In this document: positions 1 through 7,443 of the stretch, in pieces
How positions within the stretch are numbered: position 1 is the first letter of the stretch
Layout of the letters: every line of letters starts with the position of its first letter
Source of the DNA: Planctomycetota bacterium
GTDB taxonomy: Bacteria; Planctomycetota; Phycisphaerae; WQYP01
Reading direction: 5' to 3'
Assembly: GCA_021799715.1 (NCBI GenBank)
Contig: JAJYZY010000047.1
Span: forward strand, 1 to 16,307
DNA length: 16,307 nucleotides
The notes under the pieces: generated by a model
What the model was told of the DNA's origin: nothing
Databases searched by the model: none
Seen by the model: only the letters and a program-made list of their open reading frames with translations
Translations under genes and position numbers: made by a program

Positions 1-432
1 GTAGTGAATCGGCACGAAGAATTTGAAAAGCGCGACACCAAAGTCATCGCGGTAAGCGTTGATTCGCACTTTACCCACCTGGCGTGGAAACGCACGGCCA
101 TTAAAGACGGCGGAATCGGAAATTTGCATTTTCCGATGGTATCGGATTTGAATAAGTCCATTTCCCGCACGTATGGCGTGTTGCATGATGATGCGGTGGC
201 CTTGCGCGGGACATTTTTGATTGATCAAGGCGGCATCGTGCGGCATCAACTGATTAATGATCTGCCGCTGGGCCGCAATGTGGATGAAACGCTCCGCATG
301 GTCGATGCGCTGCGGTTCTACGAGGAAAACGGTGAAGTGTGTCCCGCCGGTTGGGAACCCGGAAAGCCGGGCATGAGGGCCGATTCCGCCGGCGTGGCGG
401 AATATCTTGCGGCGCATAGCCACAGTTTATAA
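1..432 (+). CDS. ahpC: AhpC-type 2-Cys peroxiredoxin, C-terminal part (5' end outside window)
   Basis: This is the C-terminal two thirds of a typical 2-Cys peroxiredoxin of the AhpC/Prx1 class, a cytoplasmic enzyme that reduces hydrogen peroxide and organic peroxides. The visible part has the family signature VIAVSVDSHFTHLAW near its start, the GVLHDD stretch, RGTFLID, a conserved arginine-rich NDLPLGRNVDE segment and the resolving-cysteine motif EVCPAGWEPG near the C terminus. The thioredoxin-fold N terminus with the peroxidatic cysteine (usually in a VCPTE motif) is missing, and the frame is open to base 1, so the gene is cut by the window edge; the GTG at position 4 is not a real start. 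The gene is convergent with the lipoprotein gene, with about 50 bases between the two stops. The family is certain; the electron donor (AhpF, AhpD or thioredoxin) cannot be read here. Confidence 0.93.
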   Translation, partial: VVNRHEEFEKRDTKVIAVSVDSHFTHLAWKRTAIKDGGIGNLHFPMVSDLNKSISRTYGVLHDDAVALRGTFLIDQGGIVRHQLINDLPLGRNVDETLRMVDALRFYEENGEVCPAGWEPGKPGMRADSAGVAEYLAAHSHSL

Positions 433-483
433 GCACAGCGGTTGATCGGCCCGCACACCGATTTGTACTTGCGGTGCGTTTGC

Positions 484-1398
484 TTATTTGGCCGCCGGGG
501 TCTGTTTGCGGGTCATCCAATTGGCCGGGTTGTCCATATCGGCAACCTTCAAGCCCTGAAAACTCGGCGAGGCAAAGATAAATTTTGATTGGCCGGGAAA
601 ATCCAATGTTGCCCGATGGACGTGAAAGTCCATTTCGGCCTGCGCATCGAGATAATGGATAACAATGCGCATTGGCAGTTCCACGCCGTCAAAGGCGTGA
701 TCCAGCGGCTGATAATCACTTAATTGACTGTACGCAATCACCCGGCCATAGCGATCATACAACTTTACCGATCTAACTTGGCCGGTATATCGGCTGATGG
801 AAATTTGCCGGTCAATATGTTCCAGTGAGCCGCCGCCGGAATGCAGCAGCAGCAAATCATAGCTGCCGGAATGCGGCACATTGAACATGGCAATGCGGCT
901 TTGATCCGAGAGTATCAGCGGTGTGATTGCCAGCATATCCAAAACCCGTTGCGGCCGCAGCGGCATGACGCCCGGCGGCAACTGATCCACCGTGGCGATC
1001 CGGCCGACGTAGGCGATCTTATGTTCATGATCAATAAGCCAATAGATGCGGCGATTCATGCCCATCTCAAAGGCATCCTGCCCAAGGTATGTACCCACAA
1101 GCAACAGGTGCCGCACGCGGTTCTGATCCACCAGCAGCACCGCGTGGGCCTGAAAACTCGACGTTCCGCCATTCTGATTGGTCAATATCAATTTGACATT
1201 CCCCGTCAATCGCAATTTATCCAACAGTGCGGACCGATCATTCAGCACGTGTATTTCCTGAAGTGCCGGGGGAATGGCCATCATTTTGCGCGGAGCTGGT
1301 GGAACCTGCTGCGAACATCCGCTTAAGACCAGCACGGTGAAAAGCATCCATGCAGGGGATAATTTCAGAACGTGTGCTTTAAATGAAAAGCTTGCCAT
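484..1398 (-). CDS. Putative lipoprotein of unknown function (304 aa, possible LolA-like fold)
   Basis: I do not recognise a named family. The ATG at 1398 was chosen because it places a type II signal peptide at the N terminus: a hydrophobic stretch of about residues 15-26 ends in the lipobox LSGC, with Cys28 as the lipidated residue. Longer starts up to 1545 would bury this signal. After a proline-rich linker (QQVPPAPRK) the protein is rich in predicted beta strands. The C-terminal half (RQISISRYTGQVRSVKLYDR, then GVELPMRIVIHYLDAQAEMD) has the alternating strand pattern of LolA/LolB-like or similar periplasmic lipid-carrier folds; that is only an inference. A TATAGT sequence on the minus strand at 1445-1450 could be a -10 box. 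Export and anchoring in the cell envelope are likely. Confidence 0.8.
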   Translation of the reverse strand: MASFSFKAHVLKLSPAWMLFTVLVLSGCSQQVPPAPRKMMAIPPALQEIHVLNDRSALLDKLRLTGNVKLILTNQNGGTSSFQAHAVLLVDQNRVRHLLLVGTYLGQDAFEMGMNRRIYWLIDHEHKIAYVGRIATVDQLPPGVMPLRPQRVLDMLAITPLILSDQSRIAMFNVPHSGSYDLLLLHSGGGSLEHIDRQISISRYTGQVRSVKLYDRYGRVIAYSQLSDYQPLDHAFDGVELPMRIVIHYLDAQAEMDFHVHRATLDFPGQSKFIFASPSFQGLKVADMDNPANWMTRKQTPAAK

Positions 1399-2027
1399 AG
1401 GTTGTTTTCGCCTTTTATTGCTTCCCGCAACAGACCACCACGAAACTATAACCGCACCCCGCGAATGAGGAAAATCAGCGGGGAACCGATTTTGGCCCGT
1501 ACGGCACTGCGACCCGGTCACATGCGACACGAAGACCACGCACACATCAGGCGTATCGGTATCGCCTGCGTGGCGGCTGGCTTAAGCGCACAAACTCCGA
1601 AGCACACGGATGACCGGCGACCGGTCGTTGAAGCTTATAGTGGATGTGGTGCAGCCGCCTTGCCAACGGCCGACGCAGGGTTAATCTGCCCCCTTGCCTC
1701 GTTACTGCTGTACCGCCTCGGTCGTCAAATCAATAGCGCAAGAATACCGCACCGAAGCAAAGTATCGGAAATATCCTGCAATTTGGTCGCCTGCAACATC
1801 TTCTCCCGCGGGGCAGAAGAACCGAACAAAAAACCCCGTCAAATCAACATCGCATTGAATTTTGGCCGAGAAGCTCTGGTTGGTCCACGCGTTGTCCGCC
1901 CCGCTTTCTGGAAGATAAATGCTTCCATCGCATGTCCGCCTGAGATGGGCGTAATTTTAGAGGCTCTTATATCCGGGACAACCAGTTATAAGCGAGTTAA
2001 AATACCGCGGTATTTCGAGGCGGAACC
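1399..2027. other. Gene-free intergenic stretch of about 630 bp
   Basis: This space lies between the divergent lipoprotein and acetyltransferase genes. Open frames cross it, including one of about 209 codons (1402-2031), but their products are arginine-, proline- and cysteine-rich with no recognisable domain, no convincing ribosome binding site and a start buried at the lipoprotein gene's 5' end. I see no tmRNA, RNase P RNA, SRP RNA or tRNA pattern. Visible signals are a possible minus-strand -10 (TATAGT, 1445-1450), a short inverted sequence GACCGGCGACCGGTC near 1612 and, at the right end, the 16-bp palindrome listed separately. It may be a decayed gene or long promoter space. Confidence 0.6.
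2000..2015. promoter_or_regulatory. Perfect 16-bp palindrome in front of the acetyltransferase gene
   Basis: AAATACCGCGGTATTT is its own reverse complement and ends two bases before the ribosome binding site (GAGG, 2017-2020) of the acetyltransferase gene. A TATAAG at 1987-1992 just upstream could be a -10 box, which would place the palindrome at or just after the transcription start. That is a normal place for a repressor operator. No regulator gene is adjacent. It could instead fold as an 8-bp stem in RNA, but with no loop that is unlikely. Confidence 0.45.
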
Positions 2028-2486
2028 ATGAATGTAAAGAGAATCAAAACGGATCGCCAGATACAGGCGTGCTTTCCGGTAATTCGTCAATTGCGCCCGC
2101 ATCTGGTAGAGTCGGAGTTTGTCATCCGCGTGCGCCGACAGGAAGCATCCGGATTCCGTCTTGCTGCTGTATTTGCGGATCGCGTGCCGTGCGCTGTAGC
2201 GGGCTACCGTATTGCGGAATGTCTGTCACGTGGCCGCAATTTATATGTCGACGATCTGGTAACTGATGAAAAACACCGATCCAGGGGGTTGGGAAAAGTT
2301 CTGCTGGACTGGTTGATCGGCGAGGCTTGCCGCCACAAGTGTGAGCAATTGGCTCTGGATTCCGGAGTACAGCGGTTTGCTGCACATCGTTTCTACCTGC
2401 GCCATGGCATGAACATTACCGCCCATCATTTTGCATTGGATTTGAATCGGCAAAACCGCAACGGAAAACCTCAAAATCCAGGGTGA
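2028..2486 (+). CDS. GNAT-family N-acetyltransferase (152 aa)
   Basis: This is a single-domain GCN5-related N-acetyltransferase, which transfers an acyl group from acyl-CoA to an amine. The core runs from LYVDDLVTDEKHRSRGLGKV, where the R-x-x-G-L-G-K segment is the pyrophosphate-binding motif A, through the helix LLDWLIGEACRHKC, to strand LALDSGVQRFAAHRFYLRHG, where the A-x-x-F-Y-x-x-x-G pattern is the usual motif B. The length of 152 residues is normal for the family. The ATG at 2028 has a good Shine-Dalgarno (GAGG) seven bases upstream. The gene stands alone, convergent with the diguanylate cyclase gene. The substrate cannot be told from sequence; similar stand-alone proteins acetylate small molecules, antibiotics or protein N termini. 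Confidence 0.88.
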   Translation: MNVKRIKTDRQIQACFPVIRQLRPHLVESEFVIRVRRQEASGFRLAAVFADRVPCAVAGYRIAECLSRGRNLYVDDLVTDEKHRSRGLGKVLLDWLIGEACRHKCEQLALDSGVQRFAAHRFYLRHGMNITAHHFALDLNRQNRNGKPQNPG

Positions 2487-2505
2487 CATTTCTATTTCGG
2501 TTAAC

Positions 2506-2533
2506 AGCGGCACCAAAGCTTCCAGGTGCTGCT
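2506..2533 (+). terminator. Hairpin between convergent genes, possible weak terminator
   Basis: AGCGGCACC (2506-2514) pairs with GGTGCTGCT (2525-2533) with one G-U pair and a 10-base loop, 20 bases after the acetyltransferase stop. No T-tract follows on either strand, so it is not a textbook intrinsic terminator; it could be a 3' mRNA stability stem or act with Rho. Confidence 0.3.
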
Positions 2534-2594
2534 GTGCAATGTGCCCGGGAAGAAATGCCCCTTGCGTCATTGGGTATGTTTGACGGCCGGAGGT

Positions 2595-3779
2595 CTATCC
2601 GGCGCACTGCAATTCAACCATCATGCCGCCCTGACTCGACCAGGCAACCGCCCGGCCACGCCCCGCGGCTTTTGCCCTGTACAAAGCCTTATCAGCACGT
2701 GCAATCAGGTCGTGCATTGATCTATCCTCCTGACTGATCATGGCGATACCCATGCTCATCGACGGGTGGAGGTCCGGCGCAATCAGTGCCGCGGCCTTCA
2801 CGTAGCCGGCACGCAGGCGCTGGGCAATTTCCGCGGCCTGTCTGGCATCCACACCGGTGAGCACCACAGCAAATTCATCGCCCCCAAGGCGGCCGATCGC
2901 GTCACCGGAACGCAGTTGGGTTTTGACTGCCTCGGCGAGGCAGCACAGCAGCCGATCTCCGGCCGCGTGCCCCAGCGTATCATTGGTGATTTTGAGATAG
3001 TCAAGATCAATTAATATCACGGCACCGGTTGCGGCTTCGCTTTTCTGTCGCATGATTTCCCACAATGCGGTCTGAAATCCACGCCGATTGAGCACCGCGG
3101 TAAGTTCATCCCGGTTGGCAGCACCAATGAGCATATTCCGCATTCGCTCGGCAACCATAAACGTCAGGCTCAAATTCCACGCCAGCACCACGACGATTGA
3201 TGGCAAGAGCAGCGCCCCCAAATCGTGCAAGTTCAAAAATGCTCCAGACCCTATTAAGCGGTAAGCCCAGCAGCCGCGCACCACAATCAATATCGCAACA
3301 CAAAATGACAACAATGCTGCAATCCACGCGCCCAAAAGCCGTTCCCGGCGTGCAATATCAGCACACAATATTCCGATAGACACAACCAGAAAATCACAGA
3401 CGGAGGATATAACCACGATGCGCCATGAAGGGTCTTCACTTATGGGCGACGGGATTGCAAGAGCCGCAAAAACTGCCGCGGTCAGAACCGCGAGGGGAAG
3501 CTCCTTCGGCCTGCGTCCGGAAAACAACTGACAACCAGTCAAGCAGCAACACCATGCCACGACTATCAGCGTGTGGGCAGTGGCAATCGACAGCAGCGGC
3601 GATATGCTGCCGCGTAAGGATAACAGCAAATTAGCTACCAGGCCGGCGAAATTGGCCAGTCCCCAGTAACCAAAGTAAAGTTCGCCCGGCCGCAGATGGT
3701 AGACAACAAATTGCGCCAGCCCCATAACCGCCAAGATCAGCATAATTGCAAGAAAAATGGTGCGCGGGTCAATACCCAT
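2595..3779 (-). CDS. Membrane-anchored GGDEF diguanylate cyclase (394 aa)
   Basis: The protein makes the second messenger c-di-GMP from two GTP. The N-terminal half has about six to seven hydrophobic segments (for example AIMLILAVMGLAQFVVYHL, GLVANLLLSL, VVISSVCDFLVVSIGILCADIA, LLGAWIAALLSFCVAILIVV, LPSIVVVLAWNLSLTFMVA) forming an uncharacterised membrane sensor. The C-terminal half is a complete GGDEF domain beginning near RDELTAVLNRRGF. The active-site motif GGDEF is intact at residues 299-303 (bases 2871-2885). Five residues before it lies an RSGD sequence, matching the RxxD inhibitory I-site, so product feedback inhibition is expected. There is no EAL domain. I chose the ATG at 3779 because the first membrane helix follows closely; ATGs at 3824 and 3872 are in frame, with no clearly better ribosome binding site. 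The signal sensed is unknown. Confidence 0.92.
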   Translation of the reverse strand: MGIDPRTIFLAIMLILAVMGLAQFVVYHLRPGELYFGYWGLANFAGLVANLLLSLRGSISPLLSIATAHTLIVVAWCCCLTGCQLFSGRRPKELPLAVLTAAVFAALAIPSPISEDPSWRIVVISSVCDFLVVSIGILCADIARRERLLGAWIAALLSFCVAILIVVRGCWAYRLIGSGAFLNLHDLGALLLPSIVVVLAWNLSLTFMVAERMRNMLIGAANRDELTAVLNRRGFQTALWEIMRQKSEAATGAVILIDLDYLKITNDTLGHAAGDRLLCCLAEAVKTQLRSGDAIGRLGGDEFAVVLTGVDARQAAEIAQRLRAGYVKAAALIAPDLHPSMSMGIAMISQEDRSMHDLIARADKALYRAKAAGRGRAVAWSSQGGMMVELQCAG

Positions 3780-4171
3780 CTTGCCAGTTCCATAAACCAG
3801 ACTCTCAGGAAGTCCGCGCCGCATACAGCCGGAAAATTCCAACACAGACCCTGCTGCAGCTTTTATCGGCAAAACAGTCGAAGACCGCCAATTTAAGCCC
3901 GGTTATTTTATCGGTTTTCACCGGTGGCGAGTTACGCGCAGGCCTTATTGTAGATGTCCCGGGCGGATATTTTCCGGCAGCGATTCCTGGAATCCATGCC
4001 GACATCCATCTGGTTTTATGAATTTGTGAATATGCAATACGGCGACCACACCCCGCGGTGTTTGCGGCGTGCTATCGCAAATTTAATGTTTTGGCGGTAG
4101 CATGGCCCACCTTATCGGCGGACTCTGGATAGTCCGCCGTGTTTGTTGATATGCTGCTGGAGGACATATTT
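3780..4171. other. Intergenic region between divergent dgc and aqpZ
   Basis: About 390 bases without a supportable gene. Short open frames here (3746-4021 plus, 3805-4005 minus) give low-complexity products with no domain. The region should hold the promoters of the divergent cyclase and aquaporin genes, but I see no strong -35/-10 pair. The clearest structure is the 9-bp hairpin at 4116-4139, listed separately. Confidence 0.6.
4116..4139 (+). promoter_or_regulatory. Perfect 9-bp hairpin upstream of the aquaporin gene
   Basis: CGGCGGACT (4116-4124) and AGTCCGCCG (4131-4139) are perfect reverse complements around the 6-base loop CTGGAT. The stem ends about 20 bases before the ribosome binding site of the aquaporin gene. 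A weakly T-rich sequence (TGTTTGTTG) follows, so it could be a leaky terminator or attenuator, a 5' UTR stem or an operator. Which of these applies cannot be decided from sequence alone. Confidence 0.5.
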
Positions 4172-4861
4172 ATGATGCGAAAATTGGGTGCCGAATTTCT
4201 GGGAACTTTTCTGTTGGTATTCGGCGGGTGCGGCAGCGCTCTGATTTCCGCGGCGTTTCCACATCTGGGGATCGGTTTTGCGGGCGTGGCTTTGGCATTC
4301 GGTCTTACGGTGCTGACCATGATTTACGCGGTTGGATATATTTCCGGGGGGCATTTTAATCCTGCGGTAACTCTGGGCTTCTGGGCCAGCGGCCGATTCA
4401 GTGCCAAAGACGTTTTGCCTTATATTATTTCGCAGGTTGTGGCTGCCATTGCCGCGGCGGGACTGCTTTACGTGGTGGCCAGCGGTAAACCCGGATTTGT
4501 GGTTGGCGGCTTTGCCAGCAATGGGTATGGCCATTTAAGCCCGGGGCATTACAGTCTGCTGGCGTGTATGGTTTGTGAAATTATCTGCACGTTCTTTTTC
4601 CTCACGATTATTTTGGGCGTCACGGGGCCGGGCGGGCAGTCCGCATTTGCCGGCGTAGCTATCGGCCTGACCCTGACGCTTATACATCTGATTTCCATTC
4701 CAGTGGATAATACGTCCGTCAATCCAGCCCGCAGCACCGGCCCGGCTTTGATTGCCGGCGGGGACTATCTCCATCAGCTTTGGCTGTTCTGGGTGGCACC
4801 GATTGTCGGCGCGGTTCTGGCGGGGTTGGTCTATCGGTTGTTCAAGGCCAAGGCGGATTAA
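4172..4861 (+). CDS. aqpZ: Aquaporin Z-type water channel (229 aa)
   Basis: This is an inner-membrane MIP-family channel with six transmembrane helices and both half-helix NPA motifs: GGHFNPAVT and TSVNPARS. The selectivity-filter residues of water-specific AqpZ are all in place: Phe43 in LAFGLTVLT, His in the LIHLISIP helix, and Thr and Arg around the second NPA (NTSVNPARS). That argues for a water channel over a glycerol facilitator, which would need a wider, less polar filter. Similarity to Escherichia coli AqpZ is very high throughout (for example [17 protein letters not shown] and [10 protein letters not shown]), and the length is normal. The ATG at 4172 was chosen over an in-frame GTG at 4139 because it aligns with AqpZ and has the Shine-Dalgarno GGAGGA at 4159-4164. 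The gene is convergent with mnmA, with a 49-base gap. Confidence 0.96.
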   Translation: MMRKLGAEFLGTFLLVFGGCGSALISAAFPHLGIGFAGVALAFGLTVLTMIYAVGYISGGHFNPAVTLGFWASGRFSAKDVLPYIISQVVAAIAAAGLLYVVASGKPGFVVGGFASNGYGHLSPGHYSLLACMVCEIICTFFFLTIILGVTGPGGQSAFAGVAIGLTLTLIHLISIPVDNTSVNPARSTGPALIAGGDYLHQLWLFWVAPIVGAVLAGLVYRLFKAKAD

Positions 4862-4910
4862 CCGTGCGCCTGAAACGTATACCGGGCGTTGTTGCGGAAA
4901 ATCTGCAATT

Positions 4911-6053
4911 TTACCCTGCGCTGTCGTCGGCGACCACGCGGTCAATCCAGCCGCCGCCGAGTAATACATCGCCGTCATAACACACAACAGCCTGACCGGG
5001 TGTAATGGCGGCAATGGGCTGATCGAATGTCACGGTCAATTCATCGGCCCCGGTGATTTGGGCCATCGCGGGGGCCGCCGGGGTGTTATAGCGGATTTTG
5101 GCCAGACAATGTATCGGCTCTGTTGGTGGGGCGGTCAGCCAGTTGATTTCTCTGGCCACAAGCCGCCGGTGTAACAAATTTTCATGTGGGCCGATGGTCA
5201 CCGTGTTACTTGCCGCGTTAATGCCGGTGACATAGACCGGATAACCCAGGGCGACTCCCACGCGGCGGCGCTGACCAAGCGTGAAATGCTGATGGCCATC
5301 GTGTGATCCAACCGTTTTGCCATGATGGTCCACAATGGGTCCGGGCTTTACTGATTCCGGCGAACGCTTTTTCACAAGGTTAAAATATTGATTATCAGGC
5401 ACAAAGCAGATTTCCTGCGAGTCCGGTTTGTCATGAACGGGCAATCCGAATCGCTGCGCCATGGCTCGAACTTCGCTTTTCGGATATTCGCCAATCGGCA
5501 GCATCATTCGCGGTAATTCATCCGGCGGAACCCCAAAAAGCACATAGCTTTGATCTTTGGCGTGATCCGCGGCGCGCAAAATGCGCGTGGCACCGGCGGC
5601 ATCACGGCCAATGCGGGCATAGTGCCCGGTGGCGACAAAATCGGCACCCACCGCCCGCGCATAGCGCGATAATTTGCCGAATTTCAGGTATTCATTGCAG
5701 CGCACACACGGATTGGGGGTTCGTCCGTTGTTGTACTCGCGCACAAAATAATCAATAATGCCCCCGAAATCATGCTGGAAATTCAAAGCATAAAACTCAA
5801 TGCCCAGCAATCCCGCGACATAGCGGGCATCTGCAGCGTCATTGGTTGAGCAGCAACCTTGATGATGGGGTTTGGCGGCTTTTTCAGGTGAACAGGCTAC
5901 CAGTTCATCTTCCGCCTGCTGCATCGGATCATTACCCAGGCGCATAAACACGCCAAGGCAGTCATAGCCCTGCTCTTTCAGCAACGCCGCCGCGACCGAG
6001 CTATCTACGCCGCCCGACATCGCCACCACAACTTTTTTCCCGTTCGCGGACAA
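4911..6053 (-). CDS. mnmA: tRNA-specific 2-thiouridylase MnmA (380 aa)
   Basis: MnmA activates U34 of tRNA-Lys, -Glu and -Gln with ATP and inserts sulfur to make 2-thiouridine. The PP-loop SGGVDSS is at residues 13-19. The two catalytic cysteines are present: Cys119 in NPCVRCN, near the KFGKL tRNA-binding stretch, and Cys216 in DSQEICFVPD. GHYAR and RRVGVALGYPVYV are typical of the central and C-terminal domains. Extra cysteines at 66-69 (QGCCSTND) mark the subgroup with a GCC motif between PP-loop and catalytic region. The start is TTG at 6053 with a GGAG Shine-Dalgarno seven bases upstream; the next in-frame ATG (residue 12) would remove the strand that precedes the PP-loop. It is transcribed alone from an extended -10 promoter. 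Confidence 0.97.
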   Translation of the reverse strand: MSANGKKVVVAMSGGVDSSVAAALLKEQGYDCLGVFMRLGNDPMQQAEDELVACSPEKAAKPHHQGCCSTNDAADARYVAGLLGIEFYALNFQHDFGGIIDYFVREYNNGRTPNPCVRCNEYLKFGKLSRYARAVGADFVATGHYARIGRDAAGATRILRAADHAKDQSYVLFGVPPDELPRMMLPIGEYPKSEVRAMAQRFGLPVHDKPDSQEICFVPDNQYFNLVKKRSPESVKPGPIVDHHGKTVGSHDGHQHFTLGQRRRVGVALGYPVYVTGINAASNTVTIGPHENLLHRRLVAREINWLTAPPTEPIHCLAKIRYNTPAAPAMAQITGADELTVTFDQPIAAITPGQAVVCYDGDVLLGGGWIDRVVADDSAG

Positions 6054-6076
6054 AATCCGTCTCCAAAACCAGGAAA

Positions 6077-6085
6077 ATTATAGCA
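6077..6085 (-). promoter_or_regulatory. Extended -10 promoter of mnmA
   Basis: Read on the minus strand, the sequence is TGCTATAAT: a perfect TATAAT (6077-6082) preceded by the TGn extension. No good -35 lies at 16-18 bp, which fits the extended -10 class. The transcript would start near 6070, giving a leader of about 17 bases with the GGAG ribosome binding site before the TTG start codon. Confidence 0.6.
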
Positions 6086-6480
6086 TATTTCCCGCTCCTT
6101 TGGGCGTTTGCAACGTCCCCGCGGAATAACGGGGCCGGCGCGGCATCATATCGAGTCACAGGCATGTTTTTTTGCCACAATATTCTTGTTCGACTGGTTT
6201 ACTCCAGCGGCGCACCCGCGGTCCAAGTCTCCCGCTGAGTTGGCATACGCTTGGCGGCGCGATTGCATGCGTTTCGGCGTGATTGGTATGCCGCGTGTGA
6301 TCGATTCCCAGCCCGTTGGCGGGCGCGGCGGATCCGTGCAGAGCTCCGCGATGCGAGTTTGCAAGACCGAACATTCCCATAGCGACGGCATTTACGTCGG
6401 CGATTTTGCCGGCTGCCCCGAAAAATTGCCAAGCCACCTGTCGCACGGCCGCACTTGAAGCATGAATTGCCTGAGGCAGG
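6086..6480. other. Gene-free intergenic stretch of about 400 bp
   Basis: The space between divergent mnmA and mqnD. Open frames on both strands (for example 6108-6458 plus, 6199-6585 minus) have no recognisable domain, unusual composition and no ribosome binding site, and they contradict each other. A short stem GCCTG-AGG-CAGGC lies near 6469-6481, just before the mqnD promoter. I see no RNA gene. Confidence 0.55.
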
Positions 6481-6509
6481 CGGACAATTTCCGAATTTCA
6501 CGCTAGAAT
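6481..6509 (+). promoter_or_regulatory. Probable sigma-70 promoter of mqnD
   Basis: CGGACA (6481-6486, four of six consensus bases) and TAGAAT (6504-6509, five of six) are separated by exactly 17 bases. Transcription would start near 6516, giving a leader of about 33 bases with a GAAAGG ribosome binding site. Confidence 0.5.
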
Positions 6510-6548
6510 TCCCGTTTGATGTTGCGCCTTGAACTGGAAAGGTTAACC

Positions 6549-7391
6549 ATGGCGGAAAAGAAAAAACTGCGGCTTGGGCATTCACCGGATCCGGATGATG
6601 CCTTTATGTTTTATGGTCTGGCTACCGGTAGACTGGATGCCGGTGATTATGAGTTTGAGCATATCCTGCAGGACATTCAAACTCTTAATGTACGGGCCAT
6701 GAAAGGTGAATTGGAAATCACAGCCATCAGCCTGCATGCTTACCCGTATGTGAAGGACAAATACGCCCTGATGGCCAGCGGCTGCTCCATGGGGGAAAAT
6801 TACGGCCCCATGCTGGTATCCAAAAAGCCCTACACGATTGACGAATTAAAAACCAAACGCATCGCAATTCCCGGTACGCTGACCACCGCGTTTTTAACCA
6901 TGCAGTTGCTTCTGGGCAAAGGCGTGCACACCGTGGTTAAACCCTTTGATCAGATTTTGGAATATGTTCAGGCGGGCCATGCGGACGCGGGGTTAATTAT
7001 TCATGAAGGGCAATTGACTTTTCAGAATAATGGCCTGGTCTGCTGTGTGGATTTGGGCAAGTGGTGGAAGGAAAAAACCGGCCTGCCGCTGCCCCTGGGA
7101 GTTAACGTGATTCGCCGGGATATGGGTGAAGCGGCCATGCAGGAAGTCACGGGAATATTAAAGCGCAGCATTGAATTTTCGCTGGCGCATCGGAAGGAAG
7201 CGGTTCGTCATGCCCTGCAGTATGCGCGGGATATGAATGAATCGCTCGCCGATGAATTCGTGGGCATGTATGTCAATCATTGGACGCTGGACTTCGGGCC
7301 GGAAGGCCGAAAAGCCGTCAATGCCATTTTGGACGCCGGTGCCAAAGCGCAACTGATTCCACCGTGTACGCCGGTGGAATTTGTGGGATAA
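6549..7391 (+). CDS. mqnD: 1,4-dihydroxy-6-naphthoate synthase MqnD (futalosine menaquinone pathway)
   Basis: MqnD converts cyclic dehypoxanthinyl futalosine to 1,4-dihydroxy-6-naphthoate, a late step of the alternative menaquinone pathway. It has the periplasmic-binding-protein-like fold of the MqnA/MqnD family. Signatures seen are LGHSPDPDDAFMFYGL at the N terminus, KRIAIPGTLTTAFL, GLIIHEGQLTF with His152 (equivalent to the proposed catalytic histidine of the Thermus enzyme), LGKWWKEKTGLPLPLG, and a C-terminal helical YVNHWTLDFGPEGRKAV. The length of 280 residues is normal. The ATG at 6549 was preferred over TTG/ATG at 6516/6519 because of the GAAAGG Shine-Dalgarno (6537-6542) and because the conserved domain begins just after it. 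MqnA is the main alternative, but the GKWWKEKTGLPLPLG segment favours MqnD. No other menaquinone gene is nearby. Confidence 0.9.
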   Translation: MAEKKKLRLGHSPDPDDAFMFYGLATGRLDAGDYEFEHILQDIQTLNVRAMKGELEITAISLHAYPYVKDKYALMASGCSMGENYGPMLVSKKPYTIDELKTKRIAIPGTLTTAFLTMQLLLGKGVHTVVKPFDQILEYVQAGHADAGLIIHEGQLTFQNNGLVCCVDLGKWWKEKTGLPLPLGVNVIRRDMGEAAMQEVTGILKRSIEFSLAHRKEAVRHALQYARDMNESLADEFVGMYVNHWTLDFGPEGRKAVNAILDAGAKAQLIPPCTPVEFVG

Positions 7392-7443
7392 GTTTCTCAT
7401 TTAACAATTCGCATCAGTAATGTCATTATTGAAGGATAATGCA

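Noticed and set aside
1402..2031. 209-codon plus-strand open frame as a gene
   Set aside because: No domain, no ribosome binding site, odd composition, and its start overlaps the beginning of the lipoprotein gene on the other strand.
6108..6585. Overlapping open frames on both strands between mnmA and mqnD
   Set aside because: They overlap each other, lack ribosome binding sites and recognisable domains, and the minus-strand frame runs into the mqnD start.
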